Part shown: positions 25,273-34,727 of the stretch, in pieces
Layout of the letters: every line of letters starts with the position of its first letter
Position numbering within the stretch: the first letter of the stretch is position 1
NCBI GenBank assembly: GCA_947575235.1
Contig: CANPMT010000010.1
Location: 1-63,405 of the forward strand
Length of the DNA: 63,405 nucleotides
Source of the DNA: an uncultured Porphyromonadaceae bacterium
GTDB lineage: Bacteria > Bacteroidota > Bacteroidia > Bacteroidales > Muribaculaceae
Direction of reading: 5' to 3'
The notes under the pieces: generated by a model
Databases searched by the model: none
What the model was told of the DNA's origin: nothing
What the model saw: the letters and a program-made list of their open reading frames with translations, nothing else
Made by a program: the position numbers and the translations under genes

Positions 25273-27840
25273 TTACGCGTTCAGTGCATTGTATGTCAGG
25301 ACGGGTTTCTCATCACCCTCCTTGTAGCTCACAACGATGGTTCCACCGATCTCACCATCGGCATTGAGTTTGAGCATGAGTTCGGCAAGCTCATCCTCCA
25401 GATATTTCTGGATAGCCCTCTTGAGGGGACGGGCACCGAAATTCTTGTCATAACCCTTGGTGGCGATGAAATCCTTGGCCTCCTCGGTGAGTTCAAGTTT
25501 GAATCCGAGTTTCTCGATACGTGTGTAGAAATCCTTCAGTTCAATATCGATAATCTTGAAGATTGCCTCCTTATCGAGCTGGTCAAACATAATGATATCA
25601 TCCACACGGTTAAGGAATTCCGGAGAGAAAGCCTTGTTCAAAGCCTTTGAGATAACTCCGTGGGCCTGCTCCTTGGTAACAACTTCAGTATTGAAACCGA
25701 TACCTCCGCCGAAATCTTTCAACTGACGCGAGCCGACGTTGCTGGTCATTATGAGGATAGTGTTCTTGAAATCAATCCTGCGTCCGAGCGAGTCAGTGAG
25801 TCTACCCTCATCCATAACCTGGAGCAAGAGGTTGAACACATCAGGATGTGCTTTCTCAATCTCATCGAGCAGCACAACTGAATAAGGATGACGTCTTACC
25901 TTCTCAGTAAGCTGTCCACCCTCCTCATAACCTACGTATCCCGGAGGCGCTCCCACGAGACGCGACACGGTGAACTTCTCCATATACTCGCTCATATCCA
26001 TTCTGATAAGAGAGTCTTTCGAGTCAAAGAGATATTCAGCTAATTTCTTCGCGAGGTGGGTTTTACCTACACCGGTGGGGCCTAAGAACATGAACACGCC
26101 GATAGGCTTCTCCGGATCCTTGAGTCCGATACGGTTTCGTTGGATAGCCTTAACTACCTTCTTGATGGCATCGTCCTGGCCGATGACCGCGCCGTTAAGC
26201 TGTTGACCCATCTCAAGTAGGCGTGCGCCCTCGGCCTGAGCTATTCTTTGTGTAGGCACGCCGGTCATCATAGCCACAACCTCAGCCACCTTATCCTCGT
26301 CAACCTCCTGACGCTCGGTGTCGAGACGTTTCTCCCAGTCAGCCTTGGCCTGTTCAAGCTGTTGCTTCTTCTGGGTCTCCTTGTCGCGCAGTGAGGCGGC
26401 CAGTTCAAAATCTTGCGAGCGTGCAGCCGCGAGCTTCTCCTGAGTCGTGGCATCAACTTCAGCTTCAAGACGCTCTATCTCTTCAGGCACAACAATGTTT
26501 GTGATATGCACCCTTGAGCCGGCCTCATCGAGCGCATCAAGTGCCTTATCCGGGAAGTTACGGTCGCTTACGTAGCGTTCAGTCAGATCAACGCAAGCCT
26601 GCAGTGCTTCATCCGTATAGATGACGTTATGATGGTCCTCATACTTCTCCTTCACCTGTTGCAGAATAGCCAATGTCTCTTCCGGAGTGGTGGGTTCCAC
26701 CATAACCTTCTGGAATCGGCGTTCAAGCGCTCCATCCTTCTCAATATTCTGACGGTATTCATCGAGAGTAGTGGCACCTATACATTGAATCTCACCGCGT
26801 GCAAGTGCCGGCTTGAGCATATTAGCCGCATCCATCGAGCCCGGAGCGCCACCGGCACCCACAATAGTGTGTATCTCATCGATAAAGAGAATGATGTCCG
26901 GATTCTTGGAGAGCTCGTCAAGCACTGCCTTGATTCTCTCCTCAAACTGGCCTCTATACTTTGTGCCGGCAACCATCCCGGCCATATCCAGACCGATGAC
27001 GCGCTTGTTGAAAAGTATTCTCGATACTTTGCGTTGCACGATACGGAGAGCTAACCCCTCCACGATGGCCGACTTACCTACACCGGGTTCGCCAATCAGA
27101 ACAGGATTGTTCTTTTTTCTGCGTGATAAGATCTGTGCGAGTCGCTCAATCTCATTCTCACGCCCTACCACCGGGTCAAGACGTCCATCGGCAGCCGCTT
27201 TCGTCATGTCATAGCCGAACTTATCAAGAGCCGGAGTGTCGGAACCAGGTTTGTTACCTTTGGGCTGACCTTTACGTGAAGACTTGCCTGAGGGTTCTGA
27301 TACCGGTGAATCACTACGCTTGAAGGGTGACACCTCCTCTTCCTCATCCCCCTCATCATCGTCAAACTCTTTACCGGCAGCCGGAGAAGATGCTTCTGAA
27401 AGATTCTGGATTGAGATATCGAAATCAAGATATTTCTCCTTCAGCTGACGCAGGAACTCACTGTCCATGGCACGCTGGTCATGCACCAGGGCAAGCAATA
27501 TATGCTCTCCTGAAATAGAGTGAGCATTCATTTTTCTTGCCTCCGATGTGGCGAGCTGCAGATGACGTATTGCTGAGAGTGAAATCTTGAACTGCTGTTC
27601 GAATAATGTGGTTGTCTCCGCCGGAGCTCCGGCCCCGGCAAGAAATTCCTCCAATTCTTGCGTCATCTCGTCCACAGGCACTTGCAACTGGCTAAGAATC
27701 TTGTAGGCATAGCCATCCTTGTTACGTAATGCGCCCAGAACGAAATGCTCACTTAGAATTGCAGGCGACTGAAAGTGCTGCGCTTCGGCGTAGGCCACCT
27801 CCAGTATCGGTCGGAATTGCTTTGAGAAATCGTTTTTCAT
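25273..27840 (-). CDS. clpC: ClpC-type AAA+ unfoldase
   Basis: 855 residues. Order: Clp N-domain repeats (1-150), a charged linker rich in Ser, Lys and acidic residues (about 155-200), the first AAA+ module with Walker A GEPGVGKS, a middle region holding a UVR motif (LAAARSQDFELAASLRDKE) typical of ClpC, and the second AAA+ module with GPTGVGKT and the sensor region LNRVDDIIMF. It unfolds proteins and feeds them to ClpP in the cytoplasm; ClpP is not in this window. The UVR motif and short middle domain separate it from ClpB. It is monocistronic between two terminator-like structures. I found no convincing consensus promoter in the 260 bp upstream, so stress-type control is possible. Confidence 0.94.
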   Translation of the reverse strand: MKNDFSKQFRPILEVAYAEAQHFQSPAILSEHFVLGALRNKDGYAYKILSQLQVPVDEMTQELEEFLAGAGAPAETTTLFEQQFKISLSAIRHLQLATSEARKMNAHSISGEHILLALVHDQRAMDSEFLRQLKEKYLDFDISIQNLSEASSPAAGKEFDDDEGDEEEEVSPFKRSDSPVSEPSGKSSRKGQPKGNKPGSDTPALDKFGYDMTKAAADGRLDPVVGRENEIERLAQILSRRKKNNPVLIGEPGVGKSAIVEGLALRIVQRKVSRILFNKRVIGLDMAGMVAGTKYRGQFEERIKAVLDELSKNPDIILFIDEIHTIVGAGGAPGSMDAANMLKPALARGEIQCIGATTLDEYRQNIEKDGALERRFQKVMVEPTTPEETLAILQQVKEKYEDHHNVIYTDEALQACVDLTERYVSDRNFPDKALDALDEAGSRVHITNIVVPEEIERLEAEVDATTQEKLAAARSQDFELAASLRDKETQKKQQLEQAKADWEKRLDTERQEVDEDKVAEVVAMMTGVPTQRIAQAEGARLLEMGQQLNGAVIGQDDAIKKVVKAIQRNRIGLKDPEKPIGVFMFLGPTGVGKTHLAKKLAEYLFDSKDSLIRMDMSEYMEKFTVSRLVGAPPGYVGYEEGGQLTEKVRRHPYSVVLLDEIEKAHPDVFNLLLQVMDEGRLTDSLGRRIDFKNTILIMTSNVGSRQLKDFGGGIGFNTEVVTKEQAHGVISKALNKAFSPEFLNRVDDIIMFDQLDKEAIFKIIDIELKDFYTRIEKLGFKLELTEEAKDFIATKGYDKNFGARPLKRAIQKYLEDELAELMLKLNADGEIGGTIVVSYKEGDEKPVLTYNALNA

Positions 27841-28031
27841 CCAAATATGGTGTTTTTTAATTATCTGATTTATAGGCTCCTTCTCTGATATGAAGCTTAG
27901 ATTGCAGCTAAAAGCTGATTCTTATCTTTCAAGTGGAGCAACATAAGATAAACAATTTTAAAGGGAAAAGTTGCAAATGGCGTGCCAATTTTTACAAATC
28001 ATAATTTAAAAATTGTTATTTTGGAAAAGCA

Positions 28032-28065
28032 AACGGGTCGGTCGCATCTTTGCAACCGGCCCGTT
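28032..28065 (-). terminator. Terminator of the porin-Gate operon
   Basis: AACGGGTCGGT (28032-28042) and ACCGGCCCGTT (28055-28065), one mismatch. On the minus strand it runs into TTTGCTTTT. The 27841-28107 gap otherwise shows only AT-rich sequence. Confidence 0.7.
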
Positions 28066-28107
28066 GTCAATAATATGATATCATTCTCCATCATGGAGTG
28101 AGCCCCA

Positions 28108-29283
28108 TTATATCAGGCTTACCCCAAGATATACAAAGTGAGCTACCACTGCCGCCACTATGCCGCCAACCGTGTGTGCGAGAATGGCTTTTGGAGTGAG
28201 TTCTCGGTAGCCAAGTGAATCGAGCATGGCAGTATGGGTGCTCAGATAACCGCTCCAGCACATGCCGATGGCCGTGAATACTGCGATTGCGTTTCCATCA
28301 ATCCATCCTTGTGATGCGAAATTAGGCACAAGCCCCAAAGCGGCACCAACCGCACCCAATGCAGTGATCGGGAAAGCAATCAGATGGGGGTCATGAAAAC
28401 CGAAGAGCCATTCAAAGAGGAGATTCACTTTTGAAGCGAGCCACGGCAGAAGTTCAATACCCTCGTAGGCCGCTCCGGTATACCCGGTTGCCGAGGCACC
28501 GAATGTAAGAATCATGACCAGCGTAGAGATAATCAACACTCCCGGAATAATGGCTATACCTACTTCCACCCCCATCTTTCCACCGTCAAGAAGAGAATTC
28601 AGCACACGGATGAACATCGATTTATTGGCGTCGGCATTCTCAGTCTCTTTAATCTCATCCACCATCTCATCAACAGCATTCTCTACTGCGTAATTGGGAT
28701 ATGCCTTTATTACGAACCTCTGCATCAGTCTTGTTGAGACGATACACCCGCAGAAGGCACCGAGCAGACCTATGAGGGGTTCTTTGAAATACCCCTGGCC
28801 AACCATGAACACCATAACGAGAAGTCCCATACCGAAAGCCGTTCCGAAATTGGTGAGTGAAATGAACTGGAACTTCTTGAAATAGCTGCTGAAACGTTTA
28901 TCCTGCGAAAGAGAAATGATGGCGGGATTGTCGCTTAGAAAAGTCATGGTGGCACCCAACGCTGCCACTCCGGGCAGATTGAACAGGGGGCGCATGAGGG
29001 GGCGCAGTATATTCTCAAGAAGCTTTACAACGCCGAACTCGACGAACAGACGTCCTATGGCTCCTGTCACCACGCAAATGCCCATAAGATAGAACACGGT
29101 GTTGAGAAGAAGGTCATGCGCCGTATTCATTATGGAGTTGAGCATGTTTGCCATTCCCATGATCGAACCGATATACCAGAAAAGAGCCACCACAATGACA
29201 AGGCATGGTATGCCGGTTGGGATAAACTTATACAGCGAGGCTTTTTTGCCAACTTCAGCTGTAATATCAGACGATTTATCCAT
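28108..29283 (-). CDS. Gate-domain (nucleoside-recognition) membrane protein
   Basis: 391 residues with about ten hydrophobic segments and two Gate-type regions like those of nucleoside transporters, SpmA/B and FeoB. Typical text: GATMTFLSDNPAIISLSQDKRFSSYFKK and ALGAVGAALGLVPNFASQGWIDG. It resembles a group of uncharacterised inner-membrane proteins annotated as CD0519/CD1768-like. A transport role is likely but the substrate is unknown; Gate domains do not reliably mean nucleosides. It is the second gene, 17 nt after a porin, so the pair may take one compound across both membranes. Confidence 0.78.
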   Translation of the reverse strand: MDKSSDITAEVGKKASLYKFIPTGIPCLVIVVALFWYIGSIMGMANMLNSIMNTAHDLLLNTVFYLMGICVVTGAIGRLFVEFGVVKLLENILRPLMRPLFNLPGVAALGATMTFLSDNPAIISLSQDKRFSSYFKKFQFISLTNFGTAFGMGLLVMVFMVGQGYFKEPLIGLLGAFCGCIVSTRLMQRFVIKAYPNYAVENAVDEMVDEIKETENADANKSMFIRVLNSLLDGGKMGVEVGIAIIPGVLIISTLVMILTFGASATGYTGAAYEGIELLPWLASKVNLLFEWLFGFHDPHLIAFPITALGAVGAALGLVPNFASQGWIDGNAIAVFTAIGMCWSGYLSTHTAMLDSLGYRELTPKAILAHTVGGIVAAVVAHFVYLGVSLI

Positions 29284-29300
29284 CTTTGTTATTAGTTAAG

Positions 29301-30335
29301 TTATTTTCTTTTTATTGAGAGTAGATTCATAGTCCATTTCACGCCTACTGAAGCCAGGAAGGTATTGTTCTGCATCACATCTGCCTCATTGGCGTTCCGT
29401 CCCCACGCATAGAAAGCTGAAGCATGTACCGAGAGGGTATGGCGGGAATTCACAAAAGGGAAAAACTCGACACCCGCACCTACCATCTTAAGTTCAGTGC
29501 CATTGAGTACGGTGGTGTCGTAATCAGTGCCGGAATGATTCACATCATAAGTCATCTTTCCGAAAATATTCCATTTCCCGTTCGGACGGTATGAAAGCTC
29601 ACCCATTACCGACACATCCTTGAAAAGGAATGTCTGATGGCTTGAGGCGCGGTTCATCAGGTCGAGTTCAAGCGAGCAGTTCCCCACAGTGAACTTATTT
29701 CCGAGAGCTATGTAATTGATGAATCTACCCGGCTGAATCTCAATGAAATTGACCGACCATATAGCGTCAAACAACCCATGATGTCCGTTCCACATCAGGT
29801 TATAGGCATACATATTCTTATTGTCAGACGTGTGGAAAGGACTTTGGCAGAACTGGGCGGTGAGTTTATCATCGGGTGTGACATTGAGAGCCACCGAGGC
29901 ACCTATTTCGTAGCAGGGCACATTATTCCAGAACACAGAACATCCATAGAGGTCGATCGGGGCGCGGTCATATTCCCATCCGCCGATAGCCACCACCTGT
30001 TTTCCGCCGGCGAAGTTCCAGCGGTCGAGCTTATAATTAAGGTAAACCCAGTCGGTGGCATCAAAATAAGAGGCATCCTTATGCGGCTTGTTAAGTCGTT
30101 GCCTCCATGAATAGCTGAGGTTGTCGGTGATGTTTCCGTCAAGATGGATATTAAGATATTTACCTGCGAATCCGGTGTTATCCTTGAGCATATCACCCTC
30201 CTGCCAGTCTCCTTGCCAATCGAGTCTGGTGTCGAAATAGAGGTTGAGGATTTTTTCATCGGTCTCGGGCTCATCGGCTGCCAGGCCGCTGATCGGGGCG
30301 ATGGCTGCCGCCATCATGAATATGAGTTTTTTCAT
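29301..30335 (-). CDS. Outer-membrane beta-barrel porin
   Basis: 344 residues: signal peptide (MKKLIFMMAAAIAPISGLAA, cut near residue 20), then alternating aromatic and polar residues of amphipathic beta strands throughout, ending near VGVKWTMNLLSIKRK. Phrases such as FDATDWVYLNYKLDRWNFAGGKQ are those of phosphate-selective porin O/P-like barrels. The substrate is unknown; the OprO/P name does not prove phosphate. Upstream on the minus strand lies TATTTTTG (30402-30395), a possible -7 element without a good -33. It is cotranscribed with the Gate-domain protein. Confidence 0.82.
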   Translation of the reverse strand: MKKLIFMMAAAIAPISGLAADEPETDEKILNLYFDTRLDWQGDWQEGDMLKDNTGFAGKYLNIHLDGNITDNLSYSWRQRLNKPHKDASYFDATDWVYLNYKLDRWNFAGGKQVVAIGGWEYDRAPIDLYGCSVFWNNVPCYEIGASVALNVTPDDKLTAQFCQSPFHTSDNKNMYAYNLMWNGHHGLFDAIWSVNFIEIQPGRFINYIALGNKFTVGNCSLELDLMNRASSHQTFLFKDVSVMGELSYRPNGKWNIFGKMTYDVNHSGTDYDTTVLNGTELKMVGAGVEFFPFVNSRHTLSVHASAFYAWGRNANEADVMQNNTFLASVGVKWTMNLLSIKRK

Positions 30336-30516
30336 TGTGGTTAGAATGAAGGTGTATTTGGTTTAGGCGACTCTTCAGATGAAGAATCCGGCTGCAAAAA
30401 TACAAAATTTATTTTCATCATTATACGGTAAGGTAAAAATATTTCTGATTCTTTTCATTCACCCCTGAAAAAGGTGCGTCGGTAAGGGAGGCTCCCCGAT
30501 AAAGATACTTGAAACT

Positions 30517-30548
30517 GTTGTCAAGTTGATAATTTTTTTGTAACTTTG
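30517..30548 (+). promoter_or_regulatory. Promoter of gyrA
   Basis: GTTG (30517-30520), 20 nt, TAACTTTG (30541-30548). The -7 element is exact and the -33 has one change. Leader about 68 nt. Confidence 0.7.
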
Positions 30549-30560
30549 CTCCTTGGAAAG

Positions 30561-30597
30561 GGGAGTCGGATGACTCTCCGCCCCGCCTCAACGGGGC
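30561..30597 (+). other. Two GC-rich hairpins in the gyrA leader
   Basis: GGAGTC (30562-30567) pairs with GACTC-t-CC (30572-30579), directly followed by GCCCCG (30580-30585) with CGGGGC (30592-30597). Both lie within the first 50 nt of the predicted transcript, 23 nt before the ATG, without a T-run. Confidence 0.5.
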
Positions 30598-30620
30598 CAC
30601 ATCATAAGAATAATTAAAAC

Positions 30621-33245
30621 ATGCAAGGAGACGATAAAATTATTCCGATTAATATCGAATCGGAAATGAAAAGCGCCTACATCGACTATTCAATGTCGGT
30701 GATAGTATCGCGAGCCCTGCCCGATGTTCGAGACGGCTTCAAGCCGGTGCACAGACGCGTTCTGTTTGGAATGAACGAGCTTGGCAACTTTTTTTCAGGC
30801 GACACTAAGAAATCGGCACGTATTGTCGGTGAGGTAATGGGTAAGTATCACCCTCATGGTGACTCCTCAATCTACTTCACGATGGTCCGCATGGCCCAGG
30901 AATGGTCGCTGCGCTATCCTCTTGTTTTTGGTCAAGGTAATTTCGGCTCTATCGACGGTGACTCTCCTGCCGCGATGCGTTACACCGAGGTGAAACTCGC
31001 CAAGATGGGCGAGGAGATGCTGAGGGATATTGATAAGGAGACCGTTGACTTCGTGCCAAACTTTGACAACACTCTTTCTGAACCCTCTGTATTGCCTACC
31101 CGAATCCCTAACCTCCTCGTGAATGGAGCGTCAGGCATCGCTGTGGGTATGGCAACAAATATGCCCCCGCATAATCTCACTGAATCGCTTAATGCAGCTA
31201 TCGCGCTGATTGATAATCCGGAACTCGACATAGAGGGCCTGATGGAATATATCAAGGCTCCGGATTTCCCCACCGGCGGTGAGATTTTCGGAATCCAGGG
31301 TGTAAAGGATGCTTTCGAGACAGGCCGTGGCCGAATTGTACTCAGAGCCAAAGCCGAGATAGAAAGCGATGGCAATCATGACCAGATCATCATATCGGAA
31401 ATTCCTTATGGCGTTGTCAAGAATGACCTTGTAAAGAGCATCGCCGACCTTGTGGAGGAGAAGAAAATCGACGGAATTTCAGATATTACCGATACCTCCG
31501 CCCGCGGACAGATGCACATAGCTCTTGACATCAAACGTGATGCCAATGCCAAGGTGGTGCTGAACAAACTCTTCAAGATGACTCAGCTCCAGACCTCATT
31601 CAGTGTCAATAACGTGGCTCTTGTCAACGGCCGTCCTAAGACTCTCAATCTCAAGGAACTCCTTCAGGCCTTCGTTGACCACCGCCATGAGGTTGTGATA
31701 CGCCGCACCAGATATGAACTGAGAAAGGCTGAGGAAAGGGCTCACATCCTGAAAGGTTTGATGATTGCCGTCGACAATATCGATGAGGTAATCTCGATAA
31801 TCCGCTCATCGCAGACTACCGAGGAGGCCCGCACCCGACTTTCCGACAGGTTTGAACTCGACGAGGTTCAGACCCGCGCTATTGTGGAGATGCGCCTGCG
31901 TCAGCTCACCGGTCTCGAGATGGAGAAACTCCGTGCCGAGTATGACGAGTTGATGAAGCTGATCGCTCACTTGAATGATATCCTTAATAATGATGAGGTA
32001 TGCCGCAATGTGATGAAGGAGGAACTTATCGAGATCAGGGATAAATATGGCGACGAGCGCAAGACTAAGATCAACATGTTCTCAGGCGACCTCAATGCAG
32101 AGGATTTCTATCCTGATGACGAGATGATCATTACCATCTCCCATCTCGGCTATATAAAGAGAACCCCCCTCTCTGAATTCCGTGCCCAGAACCGTGGCGG
32201 TGTCGGTGCTAAAGGGAGCGACACGCGCGACTCTGATTTTATCGAGTACATCTACCCTGCCTCCAACCATAATTATATGCTCTTCTTCACCGGCAAGGGA
32301 AGATGCTACTGGCTCAAGGTATATGAGATTCCCGAAGGTGCGAAAAACTCAAAGGGCCGCGCAATCCAGAATCTGCTCAATATCGAGCCTGACGACAATG
32401 TGAATGCCTTTATCAGAGTGAAGCATCTGCGCGATGAAGAGTATACAAAGAGTCATAATCTGATCTTCTGTACCAAGAACGGTGTTATCAAGAAGACATC
32501 TCTCGAGGCTTACTCACGTCCGAGGGCAAACGGTGTCAACGCTATCATTATCCGTGAGGATGACCGCCTTATCCAGGTGCGTCTCACCGACGGCAATGCT
32601 GAGATTATCCTTGCCAACCGCGAAGGCCGTGCCATCCGTTTCAACGAGAGCAGAGTCAGGGAGATGGGACGTATGTCGACAGGCGTGCGCGGCATGACCC
32701 TCGGCGAGAATGGTGATGAGGTTGTAGGTATGATCACTATGACCGGAGCACCTGACGAGACCGTGATGGTTGTGTCGGAGAATGGCTACGGCAAACGTTC
32801 GCCGCTTGAAGATTACAGGGTCACCAACCGTGGTGGTAAAGGTGTCAAGACAATGAATATAACCGACAAGACAGGTGAGCTTGTGGCTATCAAGAATGTC
32901 AACGACTCGAACGACCTTATGATCATCAACCAGAGCGGCATAACCCTCCGACTTCCTGTAGCCGGGATCCGGGTTATGGGTCGTGCCACACAGGGTGTGA
33001 AACTTATCGACCTTACAAAGCGTGGTGATACAATCGCGTCGGTATGTAAGGTAGACTCCGATCCTGAGGAGGAGATAGAGAAAGACCTTGAGGAGGAGAA
33101 GAACACACCGGACTCCCGTAAGGCAGAGCCCTCTCTTTTCGACCAGGAACTTGATGAAGAGTTAGAGGAAAAAGCCGAACTTGATAATGAGGCTGAAGCC
33201 GTTATCGAGGAGGATGAGAGGGAGGATGACCCCGCAGTTGAATAA
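30621..33245 (+). CDS. gyrA: DNA gyrase subunit A
   Basis: 874 residues. The subunit that cuts and rejoins DNA; the active-site Tyr121 is in AAMRYTE. The N-terminal winged-helix/tower region and the C-terminal beta-pinwheel are complete; the GyrA box is degenerate ([11 protein letters not shown], with a second TNRGGKG), and the last 60 residues are strongly acidic, as in other gyrases where the tail tunes DNA wrapping. In the quinolone region Ser82 is present, but the positions equivalent to E. coli Asp87 and Asp104 are Phe86 (SSIYFTMV) and Phe103 ([10 protein letters not shown]). GyrA rather than ParC is favoured by the pinwheel and the neighbouring TPR gene. It leads a transcript with that gene 35 nt downstream. 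Confidence 0.95.
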   Translation: MQGDDKIIPINIESEMKSAYIDYSMSVIVSRALPDVRDGFKPVHRRVLFGMNELGNFFSGDTKKSARIVGEVMGKYHPHGDSSIYFTMVRMAQEWSLRYPLVFGQGNFGSIDGDSPAAMRYTEVKLAKMGEEMLRDIDKETVDFVPNFDNTLSEPSVLPTRIPNLLVNGASGIAVGMATNMPPHNLTESLNAAIALIDNPELDIEGLMEYIKAPDFPTGGEIFGIQGVKDAFETGRGRIVLRAKAEIESDGNHDQIIISEIPYGVVKNDLVKSIADLVEEKKIDGISDITDTSARGQMHIALDIKRDANAKVVLNKLFKMTQLQTSFSVNNVALVNGRPKTLNLKELLQAFVDHRHEVVIRRTRYELRKAEERAHILKGLMIAVDNIDEVISIIRSSQTTEEARTRLSDRFELDEVQTRAIVEMRLRQLTGLEMEKLRAEYDELMKLIAHLNDILNNDEVCRNVMKEELIEIRDKYGDERKTKINMFSGDLNAEDFYPDDEMIITISHLGYIKRTPLSEFRAQNRGGVGAKGSDTRDSDFIEYIYPASNHNYMLFFTGKGRCYWLKVYEIPEGAKNSKGRAIQNLLNIEPDDNVNAFIRVKHLRDEEYTKSHNLIFCTKNGVIKKTSLEAYSRPRANGVNAIIIREDDRLIQVRLTDGNAEIILANREGRAIRFNESRVREMGRMSTGVRGMTLGENGDEVVGMITMTGAPDETVMVVSENGYGKRSPLEDYRVTNRGGKGVKTMNITDKTGELVAIKNVNDSNDLMIINQSGITLRLPVAGIRVMGRATQGVKLIDLTKRGDTIASVCKVDSDPEEEIEKDLEEEKNTPDSRKAEPSLFDQELDEELEEKAELDNEAEAVIEEDEREDDPAVE

Positions 33246-33280
33246 TAATTGAAAATTCACTTATCATACATACCCCTAAA

Positions 33281-34498
33281 ATGAACAGATTTGTAGCATT
33301 AGCACTTTGCATGGCTGCTGTAGGAGCCGCAAGTGCACAGAAAGCAAATGTAGATCAGGCAAGCAAGCTGTCGGGTAAGACCGACCAGCTCGGCAATGCC
33401 CGCAACTTGATCAAACAGGCCATGGAGAACCCCGAGACCGCCAACGACGTAAGAACTTATTACGTTGCCGGCAAAATCGAGTTCGATGCCTACGACAAGG
33501 CCACGACTGCCCAGATGATCAATCCGGATGACGCCTCTGCCAAACCGACCGTTATGGCTGATGAGCTTCTCAACGGATACAAGTACTATATGAAGGCTCT
33601 TCCCCTTGACAGTGTTCCTAACGAGAAGGGAAAAGTTAACCCGAAGAATTCCAAGAACATGATCAACACAATCGTTGGTCATGCAAACGATTTCTTCACC
33701 GCCGGTGCAAGCTACTTCAATGAGAAGATGTATTATCCCCAGGCCTACGAGGCGTTCGTGACTTATGCGTCACTTCCCGCCTCCGGTCTTATGGGTAAGT
33801 CAGCTTCGCTCATCCCGGCTGAGCAGATTGCCACCGCTTACTTCAATGCCGGTCTTTCAGCTTATTCAGGTGATGCTGTCGAGCAGAGTGCCGAGGCTTT
33901 CAAGAACGCACGTCTTAACGGTTACGACCAGCCCGAGGCTTATATATATGAGATAGCTTGCTGGCAGACCATCGCACAGCGCGACGAGTCACGCAACCAG
34001 GAGGCACAGGATAATATCATGGCGGTAGCTAAAGCCGGTTACGACAAGTTCGGAATTGAGCAGCCCGTCTTCATCAACAATCTCATCAACTCTCTCGTGG
34101 TTGACAACAAGATTGATGAGGCTCTCAGCCAGCTCAACGAAGCCATTGCTGCTAATCCTGACAACGCGGCTCTCTACGGTCTTCGTGGCTTTGTGTATGA
34201 CCGTGCCGAAAATGAGGATGCCTCAGAAGCTGACTACCGTAAGGCAGCCGAGATGGCAAACGTGGATTTCGACACCCTTCTCAATGCCAGCAAGAAGATT
34301 TTCCGCATCGGCACCAACAAATGGAATGAGATTGAGGGTGCATCTGCCGAGGCTGCCACAGCACGTCAGAATGTAAAGACCAACTATTTCGATGTTGCCA
34401 AGAGTTATGCAGAGAAGGCCGGTTCAATGAACCCCAACGATCCGGGTCTGGAGGCGCTCATGGAGAGCATCGACTATGTACTCGAGACATATTTCTAA
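33281..34498 (+). CDS. Periplasmic TPR-repeat protein
   Basis: 405 residues with a signal peptide (MNRFVALALCMAAVGAASAQ, cut near residue 20). Helical throughout; TPR-like units are clearest at about 270-330 (ALSQLNEAIAANPDNAALYGLRGFVYDRAENEDAS). It should fold into a superhelical scaffold for protein contacts in the periplasm. Orthologues follow gyrA in Bacteroidales, from recollection, but no function is known to me. Its TAA (34496-34498) overlaps the first base of an inverted repeat of the AGAAACTGTTT family, and a terminator follows. Confidence 0.8.
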   Translation: MNRFVALALCMAAVGAASAQKANVDQASKLSGKTDQLGNARNLIKQAMENPETANDVRTYYVAGKIEFDAYDKATTAQMINPDDASAKPTVMADELLNGYKYYMKALPLDSVPNEKGKVNPKNSKNMINTIVGHANDFFTAGASYFNEKMYYPQAYEAFVTYASLPASGLMGKSASLIPAEQIATAYFNAGLSAYSGDAVEQSAEAFKNARLNGYDQPEAYIYEIACWQTIAQRDESRNQEAQDNIMAVAKAGYDKFGIEQPVFINNLINSLVVDNKIDEALSQLNEAIAANPDNAALYGLRGFVYDRAENEDASEADYRKAAEMANVDFDTLLNASKKIFRIGTNKWNEIEGASAEAATARQNVKTNYFDVAKSYAEKAGSMNPNDPGLEALMESIDYVLETYF

Positions 34499-34531
34499 GA
34501 AACTGTTTGGAATAAATTTAAAACAGATTCT
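34498..34531. repeat. AGAAACTGTTT inverted repeat, copy 2
   Basis: AGAAACTGTTT (34498-34508), 12-nt spacer, AAACAGATTCT (34521-34531, one mismatch). It starts on the last base of the TPR-gene stop codon. Confidence 0.6.
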
Positions 34532-34554
34532 GAAAAGGTCGCGATAGCGACTGT

Positions 34555-34592
34555 AAAAAAAGCGTGTCATCAGGTTGATGGCACGCTTTTTT
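34555..34592 (+). terminator. Terminator of the gyrA-TPR operon
   Basis: A-run plus GCGTGTCATC (34555-34571) pairs with GATGGCACGC plus T-run (34577-34592), one G-T pair. A smaller hairpin, GTCGC/GCGAC, precedes it at 34538-34551. Confidence 0.9.
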
Positions 34593-34646
34593 CGTATTCT
34601 TTCTATTTTTTAATAGTTACAATTTTCAGCTACTTGTTTTTTTTAT

Positions 34647-34654
34647 TAACTTTG
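34647..34654 (+). promoter_or_regulatory. -7 element of the mre/rod operon
   Basis: TAACTTTG (34647-34654); the position 20 nt upstream reads TTTT (34623-34626). The leader of about 70 nt contains the palindrome AGCGAGTCGCT. Confidence 0.55.
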
Positions 34655-34727
34655 CAGAAAAATAGAGCGCACGCTGAAGAAGCGAGTCGCTTAAATATTT
34701 TACCCGCTACGAAACATTATCCATACA

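Noticed and set aside
27841..28030. Promoter for clpC
   Set aside because: No CAAAnnTA (minus-strand TAnnTTTG) with a suitable partner was found; only TATCTTAT near 27950, too weak to report.
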